Origin: WTFY01 sp026713925
GTDB taxonomy: Bacteria > Pseudomonadota > Gammaproteobacteria > UBA4575
Assembly: GCA_963662355.1 (NCBI GenBank)
Contig: OY759361.1
Location: 682,001 to 746,000, forward strand
Direction: 5' to 3'
Length of the DNA: 64,000 nucleotides
The position numbers were made by a program, and so were the translations under genes. The first letter of the stretch is position 1; the number at the start of each line of letters is the position of its first letter. Under the pieces are notes generated by a model. The model had not been told where the DNA came from. It saw only the letters and a list, made by a program, of their open reading frames with translations, and did not search any database. Below, piece by piece: positions 34,716-43,482 of this stretch.

Positions 34716-35528
34716 ATGTTAACTGAATTTTCCTTTGACATGGAAATGCTGGTGCGCCTGTCGAGTTTCGTGGGGGTGTTTGCAGTATTTGCCATCTGGG
34801 AGCGCCTGGCACCGCGCAGGGTCCAGCAGCATTCGCGAAGCGTGCGCTGGTTCAACAATCTGGCACTTACCGTTTTGAACGGGCTGGTCGTGCGCCTGGG
34901 TATCCCGCTGGCAGCGGTCGGCACGGCACTCGCGGCACAGCAACAGAACCTGGGCCTGCTCAACCAGGTGGACCTGCCGGCGTGGCTGGCGATGATCGGG
35001 GCGATCGTGGTGATGGACCTGGTTCTGTACCTTCAGCACCTGGCATTTCATCATGTGGATGTTTTGTGGCGGCTGCACCGCATGCACCATGCAGACCTGG
35101 AAGTGGATGTCACGACCGGATTGCGATTTCATCCGATCGAGATCGTACTGTCCATGGGCATAAAAATGGCGGTGGTGCTCGCGTTGGGAGCTCCGGTCGC
35201 AGCGGTGATAATTTTTGAGGTGCTGTTGAATGCAAGCTCTCTGTTTAATCACGCAAACATCTACATGCCGGGAAAAGCGGACCGGGTTCTGCGGTATTTC
35301 ATCGTAACTCCTGACATGCACCGGGTGCATCATTCGGTGATCCGCAAGGAAACCAACAGCAATTTCGGTTTTAATGTTCCGTGGTGGGACTATCTGTTCG
35401 GGACCTACCGTGCTGACCCCCAGGCGGGGCATACTGGAATGAAGATCGGGATTGAATATTTTCGCACACGGCGTGACCTCTGGCTGGATCATTTGTTGAT
35501 CCAGCCATTCAGGAAAACGCCTGAGTGA
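34716..35528 (+). CDS. Sterol desaturase / fatty acid hydroxylase family membrane protein
   Basis: The 270-residue protein has four or more membrane helices and the His-box pattern of the non-haem di-iron fatty acid hydroxylase superfamily: LAFHHVDVLWRLHRMHHAD in the middle and MHRVHHSV near residue 210. These enzymes oxidise lipid or sterol carbon using O2. The substrate cannot be told from the sequence. It is divergent from the nine-gene operon and convergent with sodC. Confidence 0.88.
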   Translation: MLTEFSFDMEMLVRLSSFVGVFAVFAIWERLAPRRVQQHSRSVRWFNNLALTVLNGLVVRLGIPLAAVGTALAAQQQNLGLLNQVDLPAWLAMIGAIVVMDLVLYLQHLAFHHVDVLWRLHRMHHADLEVDVTTGLRFHPIEIVLSMGIKMAVVLALGAPVAAVIIFEVLLNASSLFNHANIYMPGKADRVLRYFIVTPDMHRVHHSVIRKETNSNFGFNVPWWDYLFGTYRADPQAGHTGMKIGIEYFRTRRDLWLDHLLIQPFRKTPE

Positions 35529-35608
35529 AAGGGGGAATTGAGTGCGTTACGTCTCGCTGCAGGAGGCGTTCTTTTGCCGGGCTTGACCCAGTAGCAGGGA
35601 GGACCCCG

Positions 35609-36124
35609 TTATTTGCTGATCACACCACATGCTATGCGCGGACCGGCAGCTCCCGCCGGGTCTGACGCGTAGTCGTCAGGACCATCGTGGATGACAATCG
35701 CTGCACCATCCTCGTCAAACAGCGATGAATCCAGCATCAGGTGAGCATTCAGGACCTCGATCTCAAGGCTTCCGGACGCGGGGACATGGATGTTGGGCAT
35801 ATCACCGACATGCATTCCTTCAGCACTCATGATGCCGTGTTGCTTACCCTGCGGGTTGAAATGACCGCCTGCGGACTTGAAGGGCGCTTCACATTTTCCG
35901 ATTGCATGCACGTGGAAGGCATGAGCGCCCTCCGGCATGTCGTGCAGCATGGCATGCAGGAGCGTGCCGTGTGGAGTCTTGTGAAGGGATACCATCCCTA
36001 CCGGCTCCCCGTTTGCACTCATCATTTGGGCTTGTGCCTGCTCCGCTGCACCGGCTACCTGGAATGCACCGGCCAGTGCGGCGCTGACAACCATTATTGC
36101 AAAAAGACGTGATCTGATTTTCAT
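35609..36124 (-). CDS. sodC: Periplasmic Cu/Zn superoxide dismutase
   Basis: SodC converts superoxide to O2 and H2O2. The 171-residue precursor has a signal peptide (LFAIMVVSAALAGAFQVAGA). All metal ligands can be found: His71, His73, His88 and His146 for Cu, and His88, His96, His105 and Asp108 for Zn. The Cys78-Cys166 disulfide and Arg163 of the active-site channel are also present. It is a single-gene unit on the minus strand. Confidence 0.95.
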   Translation of the reverse strand: MKIRSRLFAIMVVSAALAGAFQVAGAAEQAQAQMMSANGEPVGMVSLHKTPHGTLLHAMLHDMPEGAHAFHVHAIGKCEAPFKSAGGHFNPQGKQHGIMSAEGMHVGDMPNIHVPASGSLEIEVLNAHLMLDSSLFDEDGAAIVIHDGPDDYASDPAGAAGPRIACGVISK

Positions 36125-36517
36125 GGGCTACCTTCCCCTTTTTTGATTTTGTTCTATGGTCAAGCGGACAGGAGATTCGAATTGAAGTCTCCTTTCCACT
36201 ACCCCAGACGATTAGTTTGATGACCTCCGGGGACTCCTCTTGCCAAGGGTTCAAGTGTAGCAACTGCTTTAAGGATTACAACATCAGCATGGCGATGCAT
36301 GGATGTGTGAAGTAATGCGGGTGGAGCTCGACCTGCCAGGCAGCCATGGCTGATGCTGTGAAGGCTTGCATTCCATGTGTGGGACTGTCTGGGAAAATAC
36401 TTTCCTGAGCCGTATAATAAAATCAACTGATCCGGCGGAATTATTGAATCAATTATTTTCTGTGGCAGTCTTCCGATAGGATTGATGTGTCGCGGTGCAA
36501 AAAATCGGAAAACAGCT
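36125..36517. other. 393-base gap between divergent sodC and the hydrolase gene
   Basis: No open frame here looks like a protein. It must hold the promoters of both flanking genes, but I cannot point to convincing -35 and -10 pairs. A purine-rich CAGGAGA motif at about 36168 and an A+T-rich segment around 36410-36470 are the only distinctive parts. Confidence 0.4.
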
Positions 36518-37213
36518 ATGTCATCTAACGTGCCTGAATTACCTGAACAGTGGAAGAGCCTCAACTTTGTAGACATCCTGGCCCAGCCGGCAGCTTTTGT
36601 TTCAATCAGCCAGTGCAACAGTCTGTACAGGCCTGAAGGCGTGCAGGGAGGGGAGAAGCAATGGGAACGTGGGACACTTGAAAACACGATCAAAGTTGCA
36701 AAGGCCTGCCGCAGAGCGAATATGAAATTCTTTTGGATCGGCTATGACGTGTTCCGTGAGCACTACCCGATGACGGTTCTGGATGAGGCACAGTACGGAT
36801 TCTGGAGCAGGTCGTTTCACTCAAGTGGAATGACGGAAGAGCAAAAGCGATGGGACGTTGACCTGGTCGATGAACTCAAGGAAATCGCGCTCCAGGAAGA
36901 CGAGGAATTTTTTGAATATGCGCATCAAAGCTCATTCGTTGGTACCCCTCTCAAGCTGATGCTGGAGAGGACAGGAATTAAGACCCTTGTCCTTTGCGGG
37001 ATACACTTGGACTGGTGCATTGAAGGCAATGCACGGGCTGCACGTGACGAAGGCTTTACTCCCATCGTGATTGGTGATGCCTGTTCCTGTCAGGATCAAG
37101 ACAACGACGTAGCCACCATGGAAAGGATCAACAACATCGTATGTCCGGTACTGTCTGCAGATCAGGCCGTCGGTTATATCCTGCAAGGGCAGGCAAAAGT
37201 CAAAGCCGCATAG
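36518..37213 (+). CDS. Isochorismatase-fold cysteine hydrolase
   Basis: From the ATG at 36518 the protein has 231 residues. The C-terminal half carries the family's nucleophile region LVLCGIHLDWCIEGNARAARDEGFT, with the Cys in place. At the start, where relatives have a catalytic Asp in an ALLVIDMQN-like strand, this protein reads AAFVSISQCNSLY, so the Asp seems absent. It may therefore be a divergent or inactive member. An upstream ATG at 36485 is also possible. No operon partner is close. Confidence 0.7.
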   Translation: MSSNVPELPEQWKSLNFVDILAQPAAFVSISQCNSLYRPEGVQGGEKQWERGTLENTIKVAKACRRANMKFFWIGYDVFREHYPMTVLDEAQYGFWSRSFHSSGMTEEQKRWDVDLVDELKEIALQEDEEFFEYAHQSSFVGTPLKLMLERTGIKTLVLCGIHLDWCIEGNARAARDEGFTPIVIGDACSCQDQDNDVATMERINNIVCPVLSADQAVGYILQGQAKVKAA

Positions 37214-37681
37214 ACTGCATTGCCTGCGTTACCCGTGGCTGTCTTCGGGCAGCGAATACGTAGTCACGGCCCTTAAAAAAACCCTGCAGCTGTCCAGCTT
37301 TCTGCACTTGATCCAGGTTCAGGGGGGCAAGATATGCCTTGCTGGTACAAGGGAGAGGGTTTGGTGTCAAGCTGCGGGTTCCACGGCTTGACCTGTGTAC
37401 ACTCACTCGCCTAGGATCAGTCGTTCCATGTCGGACGATTCCCAATACTGGTCCCGGTTCATTGCGTTGACCTGGAAACCTTGCGGACACAGGCAGACAA
37501 TAATCCCGGTTGCAGGGCAGAAAAATCAGGGATGAGACTGACTCGATGCCTGGCCTTGATACTGAAGGTTATTTCCCCGATTGCTGAATGATCCAGTTCC
37601 CTCTTGCAGAGTATCTTGACGGGATTTTTTGCAGGATGCCTGAACCAGTTCAAGGGGAGAATACACCATTCAGGCAAACCC
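37214..37681. other. Intergenic stretch with a decayed copy of the Y-family polymerase gene start
   Basis: No intact gene lies here. The part at 37413-37480 closely matches the upstream and first codons of the polymerase gene at 50803-50880, then similarity stops. The rest has only short open frames without recognisable products. Confidence 0.5.
37413..37480 (+). pseudogene. Truncated 5' copy of the Y-family DNA polymerase gene
   Basis: Both copies start CTAGGAT and share ATGTCGGAC-ATTC-CAA-ACTGG, then a C-CATTGC-TT segment and ACCTGGA or ACATGGA. In this copy the reading frame is broken after a few codons. It shows that the polymerase region, or its mobile carrier, was once duplicated or excised here. 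Only about 70 bases remain. Confidence 0.6.
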
Positions 37682-37712
37682 TTGACCAATGACCCGGGTC
37701 ATTACTTAGACT
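37682..37712 (+). promoter_or_regulatory. MerR-type promoter with palindromic operator in a 19-bp spacer
   Basis: TTGACC (37682-37687) and TAGACT (37707-37712) are separated by 19 bases, longer than the normal 17. The spacer holds a perfect 16-base palindrome AATGACCCGGGTCATT (37688-37703). This is the exact architecture of promoters controlled by MerR-family proteins, which untwist the overlong spacer. The start would be near 37719, 18 bases before the regulator's ATG, so autoregulation is likely. Confidence 0.85.
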
Positions 37713-37736
37713 GTATGCAATTCACGGAGAACAGGT

Positions 37737-38129
37737 ATGAAAATGACGATCGGTAAGCTTGCAAAAGCTGCAGCAGTGAATGTCGATACGATTAACTACT
37801 ATGAACACCGGGACCTGATGCTTCCCGTTTCCCGAACCGGCAGTGGGTACCGTATCTATGATCAGACCAGCCTGGCGAGATTAAGGTTTATTAAGAAGGC
37901 CCAGTGGCTCGGATTTTCATTGAGTGAAATCAAGCGGTTTACAGAATTCGATGGCAGCGAAGAATGCAAGAAAAGCGTCATGTTGATCACGAAAAACAAA
38001 CTGGCCGAGCATGAAGCGAAAATAAAAGAACTTCTCACTATAAAAAATGAAATACAAAACCTCACACATTCCTGTGAGTCAATGAAAGTGGCTGATGAGT
38101 GTCCTTTTATTGGATACCTGAATTTATAA
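37737..38129 (+). CDS. MerR-family metal- or thiol-responsive regulator
   Basis: The 130-residue protein has the N-terminal MerR winged helix (MTIGKLAKAAAVNVDTINYYE, GYRIYDQ) and a dimerisation helix from about residue 80. Cysteines at 77, 113 and 122 match the spacing of the metal ligands of MerR (82, 117, 126) and related Zn/Cd/Pb sensors, with HSCESMKVADECP forming the C-terminal loop. The inducer is therefore probably a soft divalent metal, though no metal pump is adjacent. The cupin and globin genes downstream may be in its operon. Confidence 0.88.
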   Translation: MKMTIGKLAKAAAVNVDTINYYEHRDLMLPVSRTGSGYRIYDQTSLARLRFIKKAQWLGFSLSEIKRFTEFDGSEECKKSVMLITKNKLAEHEAKIKELLTIKNEIQNLTHSCESMKVADECPFIGYLNL

Positions 38130-38164
38130 CTGTACTGAGTTCACTGGCGTTACCCATACAACCA

Positions 38165-38494
38165 ATGTCTGCAAAACACGCAAATCCGGGGGAAATCGTT
38201 GATCTTGATACGTGGGCCGATGATCAGCGTGATGCGCGTACCCGGGTAATTGTAAAGACAAGTGAGATGGAACTGATACGGCTGTTTTTACCGGCTGGGA
38301 AAAAGATTCCGACGCATAAGGTTCCAGGACCTATCACCGTGCACTGCATCCAGGGCAAAGCAGAGTTTACTGCCATGGGGGTTTCACAATATGTGACCCC
38401 CGGTCAGTTGATACATCTCATGCCCGAAGAGCCCCATGCGGTCGAAGCAGTTGAAGATACAGTCATCCTGCTCACCATAATTTTCAAAAGGTAG
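38165..38494 (+). CDS. Small cupin-domain protein
   Basis: The 109-residue protein has a single cupin barrel: PAGKKIPTHKVPGPITVHCIQG in the first motif and TPGQLIHLMPEEPHAVEA in the second, giving His residues that could hold a metal. The start at 38165 is chosen because it avoids overlap with merR. It lies between the MerR regulator and a globin gene with small gaps, so co-transcription is likely. The substrate is unknown. Confidence 0.7.
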   Translation: MSAKHANPGEIVDLDTWADDQRDARTRVIVKTSEMELIRLFLPAGKKIPTHKVPGPITVHCIQGKAEFTAMGVSQYVTPGQLIHLMPEEPHAVEAVEDTVILLTIIFKR

Positions 38495-38503
38495 GGATGG
38501 AAA

Positions 38504-38953
38504 ATGGAAAATTTAAGCGATGAGACGAGAAAAATTCTCAGAGAAACCGAGCACATCTTTTGGAGTAGGCAAATAGAAGTCACCAACCGCATGTACGAGG
38601 TTCTATTTGAAAAGTATCCGCAGACAAAAAAACTCTTCAAGGCATTCAGGTCCCAGCAGCCCAACATCTTTGCTGCTGCCTTGATGGCGCATATGCTGAG
38701 CTTGGACGATCCGGATGTGCTGCTGAGTTTTCGGGTGAGCATCGCGCGCAGTCATGTGAAGGCAGGTGTAAAAGAAGAACACTATCCCATGATGGCTGAC
38801 GCCCTGATTACTGCAATGAGAGAATTGCTCAGTGACCAGATGGACAAGGAGACTATTGACGCATGGGAGGAGTGGTACTGCTTTCTTGCCAATCTCTTGA
38901 TGGAAAGAGAACGCGAGCACTATGAGAAAACACGGCCTCTGTTTCCAGAGTGA
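38504..38953 (+). CDS. Single-domain bacterial globin
   Basis: The 149-residue protein resembles the globin domain of flavohaemoglobins and Vitreoscilla-type haemoglobin. The proximal His is His84 in SIARSHVKAGVKEEHYPMM, and the CD-corner Phe is in KKLFKAF. No FAD or NAD reductase domain follows. Such proteins bind O2 or NO. The start ATG is 9 bases after the cupin stop. Confidence 0.88.
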   Translation: MENLSDETRKILRETEHIFWSRQIEVTNRMYEVLFEKYPQTKKLFKAFRSQQPNIFAAALMAHMLSLDDPDVLLSFRVSIARSHVKAGVKEEHYPMMADALITAMRELLSDQMDKETIDAWEEWYCFLANLLMEREREHYEKTRPLFPE

Positions 38954-39375
38954 GCTAGGCTATGACGATCCGTGTTGGAGAATCATCGAGAAATACACCA
39001 GCACATCGAGTCAAGCTGTCTTGTCAACTAACACCACAGCGTCTGTTGCCCCATTGAACTGAATGTACATTCGCAGTCGTAGTTTGAGACTCGGCTTCAA
39101 TGTAGTTGGCGTTTCTGAGACATGAACTCACCATGCCCCTTAAACTCATCGGCAATGAGTATCGAACCGGCAGATCGTCTGTGCCCTTGATAAAGTGAAG
39201 CCTTGCGGTAGTGCAGCCATGACCTGAAGAGGCTGCGAGTCATCGTTATTTTCAAAACATATATTTGCCTGATGAGAAGGCTTTAATCATTTTATTTTAC
39301 TTAAGTAACCGTTTTGTATAGATTCATTTTATAGAAATTCATTCTGTGAAAATAACGATTGAGGAGGGAACTCTT
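38954..39375. other. Gap of about 420 bases without a recognised gene
   Basis: Only short open frames are present. The last 100 bases before the next cupin gene are strongly A+T-rich (around 39250-39345) and could hold its promoter, but no clear hexamer pair stands out. A GTG at 39346 opens the next gene's frame but is not preceded by a ribosome binding site. Confidence 0.4.
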
Positions 39376-39744
39376 ATGTCTCTACCACATATGCTGAAGG
39401 CGAACATCGATAATGCGAAACTGGATGTTCATGGAAAAATTTTTAAACAGGTTGTTGAGTTAGATGAGGTGACAGCTATAAAAGTCACATTTAACCCGGG
39501 TGCAAAATGGTCTGTTGATCTTAAAGAATATGCTGGCACGGAGTCTTGTCTGTTACCACATGTTGCCTACGTCATCTCTGGTGCAATTGAAATTTTGATG
39601 GATGACGGCTCAAAAGAAACATTTTGCAAAGGCGACATAATGATGTTGCCGCCGGGACATGACGCGTGGACGGTTGGCGATGAACCATGTGAGTTCATCC
39701 AGATGTCACAAGGTGATAATTATTATGCAGACCGCTGCCATTAA
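39376..39744 (+). CDS. Cupin-domain protein
   Basis: The 122-residue protein begins at ATG 39376 behind a GAGGAGGG ribosome binding site at 39361-39368, which decides the start over the in-frame GTG at 39346. It has one cupin barrel (PHVAYVISGAIEILMDDGS and KGDIMMLPPGHDAWTVGDEP). Codon use is A+T-richer than in the core genes. It is not obviously linked to the earlier cupin, and its function is unknown. Confidence 0.75.
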   Translation: MSLPHMLKANIDNAKLDVHGKIFKQVVELDEVTAIKVTFNPGAKWSVDLKEYAGTESCLLPHVAYVISGAIEILMDDGSKETFCKGDIMMLPPGHDAWTVGDEPCEFIQMSQGDNYYADRCH

Positions 39745-39933
39745 CACAATTGTTTAAATCAAATTGCGGAACGATAAACTTGGCGAAGCCCGGACAAAAA
39801 GTTCGGGTATCGCCTGTTCCATATTCAGGGACATCCTCCTAAACTTGATTCAGGTATGAATGGAAACTATCAGTAGTTTCTCGCATCACCCAGTGCTGGT
39901 ATCGGCAGCTTAAAGCTGGGTAGCCTGCGGGTT

Positions 39934-40267
39934 TCATGGTGAATCTGGTGACATGACTTCGGCTTCAGAGTATTTAATTGAATTGCAAAACATCGTTTTA
40001 AATGATGCCGGGCAGGTGACCCTCGCTTGCGACAGGTGGTTGAGAGCCGTGTGAGGTCGAGTCTCATTATGCTCTTGCCTCCAAGCCTTTATCTTCATTC
40101 TGTGCCGCGCCCCATGACAAGAACCACTGCGGGTTCAAGCACTCGTCCCGAAAGCTGCGGTTAAACGATTCGATATACGCATTGTCCGTAAGCCTGCCGG
40201 GTCGACTGAACATCAGGGTCACCTGGTGCCGGAACCCTTGCATGCCATACTGTCTCTCCCTTGCCAA
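39934..40267 (-). pseudogene. Remnant of an IS3-family transposase (OrfB C-terminus)
   Basis: The piece GRLTDNAYIESFNRSFRDECLN is the classic IS3 integrase-core segment with the catalytic Glu. After a frame change the sequence continues IKAWRQEHNETRPHTALNHLS, also typical of OrfB. The rest of the element is missing and frames are broken, so it is inactive. Flanking bases 39745-39933 and 40268-40552 hold no recognised gene. Confidence 0.75.
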
Positions 40268-40552
40268 GGATTTATCATGTCAGTTTCGCAAACGCTCTGG
40301 GCTATTTTATTTTGTGGGGAAGCCACCAGCAAAAACACTTCGAAAAGCCAAAAGCTGGAATATTGGGGACATAGTCAAGAAATTAATGACACTCTTTAGG
40401 CAATTATCAAATAATATACTGGTTTAGCGGGATCAAAAGAACCTTCGTGCATTATGTTTTCATCATGACCCTGCCTGTATAGTTTTTTTCATATTCATGC
40501 TGCTAGCAATGAGTCCTTTTTTCTTGTTTCTGTTCTGGATTGGGTTCTGACA

Positions 40553-40771
40553 ATGAAATTTTGGTTGTATATGTATTTAGTAGGTAGTGCATTTTTCGCT
40601 TCACTAGGATCGATGACAGTCCTGCTAACTCGAGTGCCATCCATGGGGATAACTTCAGTGACCGATTGGATTCAGGCAATCTTGTTATTCGGCGTACTTG
40701 GCGGTGCGATAGTATGGACGGGAGGCATAATAATTCTAGCGATTAGGAATTATTTAAGCAGGGGGGGATAA
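40553..40771 (+). CDS. Small membrane protein, function unknown
   Basis: The 72-residue product has two clear membrane helices (YMYLVGSAFFASLGSMTVLL and AILLFGVLGGAIVWTGGIIILAI) joined by a short loop and ending in a basic tail. I know no family for it. It lies between IS debris and the ABC importer in an A+T-rich stretch. Confidence 0.5.
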   Translation: MKFWLYMYLVGSAFFASLGSMTVLLTRVPSMGITSVTDWIQAILLFGVLGGAIVWTGGIIILAIRNYLSRGG

Positions 40772-41171
40772 AGGCCACCAATGTTCCATAGGTGAATATA
40801 TATGTCTTGAAGAAGCACGGTAGAAGATACAGCCTGTCTTGCAAGAAGAAATGCCACGCCTGTGGTTCTAGGACTCATGTTCTGGGCCAGTGCGGGGCAT
40901 CGCTCCAGTGCCAAAACTGCACTGCGACGTTCCAAGGTTGACAGGCAGGAATTCCGGAAGTTTCGCTTCATCTGGCAGTCAAATTTGTCGTACGCGTAGC
41001 CGTTGTGTGATACCGTTCCAATTCGGCATCGGCTTAGTGAAGCCGCCTTGATGATACAGTGAGTCAATCGCTGTATTTTCAGGCAGGTGCGGTTCCTGCG
41101 TGCGCTTTCGTCTACGACAATTCCGGCGGAATTCACTAGGCCAGCACCGCTTTGAGAATGCTCTACAGGAC
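40772..41171. other. 400-base gap before the ABC importer
   Basis: The plus strand around 40810-40940 has a Cys-rich open stretch (CKKKCHACGS, CGASLQCQNC) that looks like a zinc-ribbon fragment, but it has no start signal and soon ends. I regard it as decayed DNA. The promoter of the ABC operon should lie here and I cannot identify it. Confidence 0.35.
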
Positions 41172-42272
41172 ATGACAAGCACAGTCACAGGTGATGATGC
41201 ACACGTTGAGTTTCGCGGAGTCAGCAAGACTTACGACGGCACAACGATGGTCGTGTGCGACCTCGACCTTCGCGTAGAAAAGGGCGAGTTTTTCACGCTG
41301 CTCGGTCCGTCCGGATCCGGCAAGACAACCTGTCTGATGATGCTTGCCGGTTTCGAAGCCCCCGTCTCGGGCGAGATCACCATCGACGGGTGCCCCGTCC
41401 ATAACCTGCCACCGCGCAAGCGGGGCATCGGCATGGTGTTCCAGAATTACGCCCTCTTTCCAAACATGACGGTGGGACAAAACCTTGCTTTCCCTCTGGA
41501 GGTTCGGGGCGTCCCCGCGGCCGATCGGGCAGAGCGCGTTCGCCAGACACTGGCCATGGTTCGCCTTGAAGACCTTGGGGACCGCCGTCCAGGTGAACTC
41601 TCGGGTGGTCAGCAGCAGCGCGTCGCCATTGCCCGGGCACTCGTGTTCGAGCCAGCCCTGGTGCTCATGGATGAGCCACTTGGTGCACTGGATCGGCGCC
41701 TGCGAGAGGAACTGCAGTTCGAGATCCGCAACATCCAGCATGAACTCGGGCTCACTGTCGTATATGTCACTCATGACCAGCAGGAGGCCATGGCGATGTC
41801 AACCCGGGTGGCCGTCTTTCACCGGGGTCAGGTGCAGCAGATCGCCACACCCGAAGTCCTCTACGAAGAACCCGAGCGGGAGTTTGTCGCCCAGTTCATC
41901 GGCGACAACAACATCCTGCGTGGCCGTGTCCTGTCCGCCGACGAGGGCCATTGCGTCGTCGATACACCTGGCGGTGAGGTGGTAGCATTTCCCGTGTACA
42001 AGTGCCGTCCCGGTGACAGGGTAGCCCTTGCCATCCGTCCCGAGCGGGTCGGTCTCGCCCAGCCTCGCACCTACAGGAATGAGTTCGAAGTCGATCTCCA
42101 TGATATACTTTTTGTCGGTGATCATCTGCGAATGCGAACCCAGGTTTGTGGCAACCCGAACTTCATCATCAAGCTGCCGAACATTGCGGGGCACGGGGCC
42201 GTACTGGAGGGCGATCGTGTCCGCATCGGATGGGGTGTAGTAGATTGTCGCGCCCTGCCTGACGAGAGGTAG
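41172..42272 (+). CDS. ABC importer ATPase, spermidine/putrescine (PotA) type
   Basis: The 366-residue protein starts at ATG 41172 and has Walker A GPSGSGKTT, the Q-loop FQNYALFP, signature LSGGQQQR, Walker B LVLMDEPLGALD and the H-loop VTHDQ. A C-terminal TOBE domain follows from about residue 275. It matches the PotA/FbpC group, which energises uptake of polyamines, opines or iron. The next three genes supply binding protein and permeases of the polyamine type. Confidence 0.9.
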   Translation: MTSTVTGDDAHVEFRGVSKTYDGTTMVVCDLDLRVEKGEFFTLLGPSGSGKTTCLMMLAGFEAPVSGEITIDGCPVHNLPPRKRGIGMVFQNYALFPNMTVGQNLAFPLEVRGVPAADRAERVRQTLAMVRLEDLGDRRPGELSGGQQQRVAIARALVFEPALVLMDEPLGALDRRLREELQFEIRNIQHELGLTVVYVTHDQQEAMAMSTRVAVFHRGQVQQIATPEVLYEEPEREFVAQFIGDNNILRGRVLSADEGHCVVDTPGGEVVAFPVYKCRPGDRVALAIRPERVGLAQPRTYRNEFEVDLHDILFVGDHLRMRTQVCGNPNFIIKLPNIAGHGAVLEGDRVRIGWGVVDCRALPDER

Positions 42273-42360
42273 CCACGGGGCGTAAGGCAGTAGCGGTGAC
42301 GCGTGCATGATCGGTGGGACGCTGCGAAGAAACCTGGCGCCGGACTATTGGAGGAATGCT

Positions 42361-43482
42361 ATGACGACGAATCAAAAGAAGCGAAAAATGGCTTGGTACG
42401 GGGTGAAGGGCTGGGCGGCCGGAGCAGTTCTGGCATGTTTGTCTGGTATGCCCGGGATCACGGGTGCCGAATCAATCACGATGGTTTCCTGGGGCGGCTC
42501 CTATGCCAAGGCATGGGAGAAGGCGATCCTTAAGCCCTTTTCTGCCGAAACGGGCATCGAAGTACGTCTGGAGAGCTACAACGGCGGTCTTGCCCAGATC
42601 AGGGCGCAGGTCGAGACAGGCAGCGTGCACTGGGATATCGTGGATCTTGAGTTCGCGGACCTCTCGCGGGGATGCGACGAGGGCCTGTTCGAATTCGTCG
42701 ATATTGACCAGCTACCTCCCGCACCTGACGGCACCTTGGCGCGAGTGGACTACTACGATGGAACCTATTCGGATTGCGGCGGCAGCGGAATTTTCTACTC
42801 GACTATCTATGCATACAACAGCAAAAGCTTCCCTGGCGAGAAACCGTCCACCATCGAAGACTATTTCGACCTCGAGAAATTTCCCGGGCGACGCGGCATG
42901 CGCCGTACGCCGGCCGTCAACCTCGAGTTCGCGCTCATGGCAGACGGGGTACCCCCTGGCGAGGTGTACGAAGTACTCGATTCACCGGAAGGCATGGACC
43001 GTGCGTTTCGCAAGCTGGATACCATCAAGGACCAGATCGTCTGGTGGGAAGCTGGCGCTCAGCCACCTCAGATGCTTGCTGACCAGGAAGTGGTGATGAG
43101 CACCGCCTATAACGGCAGGATCTTCAATGCCCAGGTCATTGAGAACCAGCCCCTGGTGATTGTCTGGGATGGCCAGGTTCTTGATTACGGCCAGATCGCC
43201 ATCGTTACCGGGACGCCCAATTTGGAACTCGCGAGAAAATTCCTGCAGTATGCCTCCAAGGTCGAGTCCATGGCTGCAATCGGGCGTTACATCGCCTACA
43301 GCCCGACTCGTCGCTCGGGTGTCGATCTCTTCACCACGCATGCGGAGACCGGTGTCGAAATGCGTCCACACATGCCGAGCGCACCGGAGAACCTGAAACG
43401 GGCCCTGCACAACGACTGGGAATGGTGGAGCGATAACGCGGAGGAAGTGCACGAGCGGTTTAGCGCGTGGCTCAATCGCTGA
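42361..43482 (+). CDS. Periplasmic substrate-binding protein, polyamine/opine type
   Basis: The 373-residue protein starts at ATG 42361 behind a GGAGGA ribosome binding site and has a long basic signal peptide ending around GITGAES. The mature start ITMVSWGGSYAKAWEKAI and the motif GGSGIFYSTIYAYN are typical of PotD-like binding proteins of family 1/6. Acidic and aromatic pocket residues suggest a cationic amine ligand, but the exact ligand cannot be read from sequence. It overlaps the first permease gene by 16 bases. Confidence 0.88.
   Translation: MTTNQKKRKMAWYGVKGWAAGAVLACLSGMPGITGAESITMVSWGGSYAKAWEKAILKPFSAETGIEVRLESYNGGLAQIRAQVETGSVHWDIVDLEFADLSRGCDEGLFEFVDIDQLPPAPDGTLARVDYYDGTYSDCGGSGIFYSTIYAYNSKSFPGEKPSTIEDYFDLEKFPGRRGMRRTPAVNLEFALMADGVPPGEVYEVLDSPEGMDRAFRKLDTIKDQIVWWEAGAQPPQMLADQEVVMSTAYNGRIFNAQVIENQPLVIVWDGQVLDYGQIAIVTGTPNLELARKFLQYASKVESMAAIGRYIAYSPTRRSGVDLFTTHAETGVEMRPHMPSAPENLKRALHNDWEWWSDNAEEVHERFSAWLNR

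Noticed and set aside
40750..41178. 142-codon minus-strand frame before the ABC importer
   Set aside because: No ribosome binding site, no recognisable family, and composition suggests decayed DNA.
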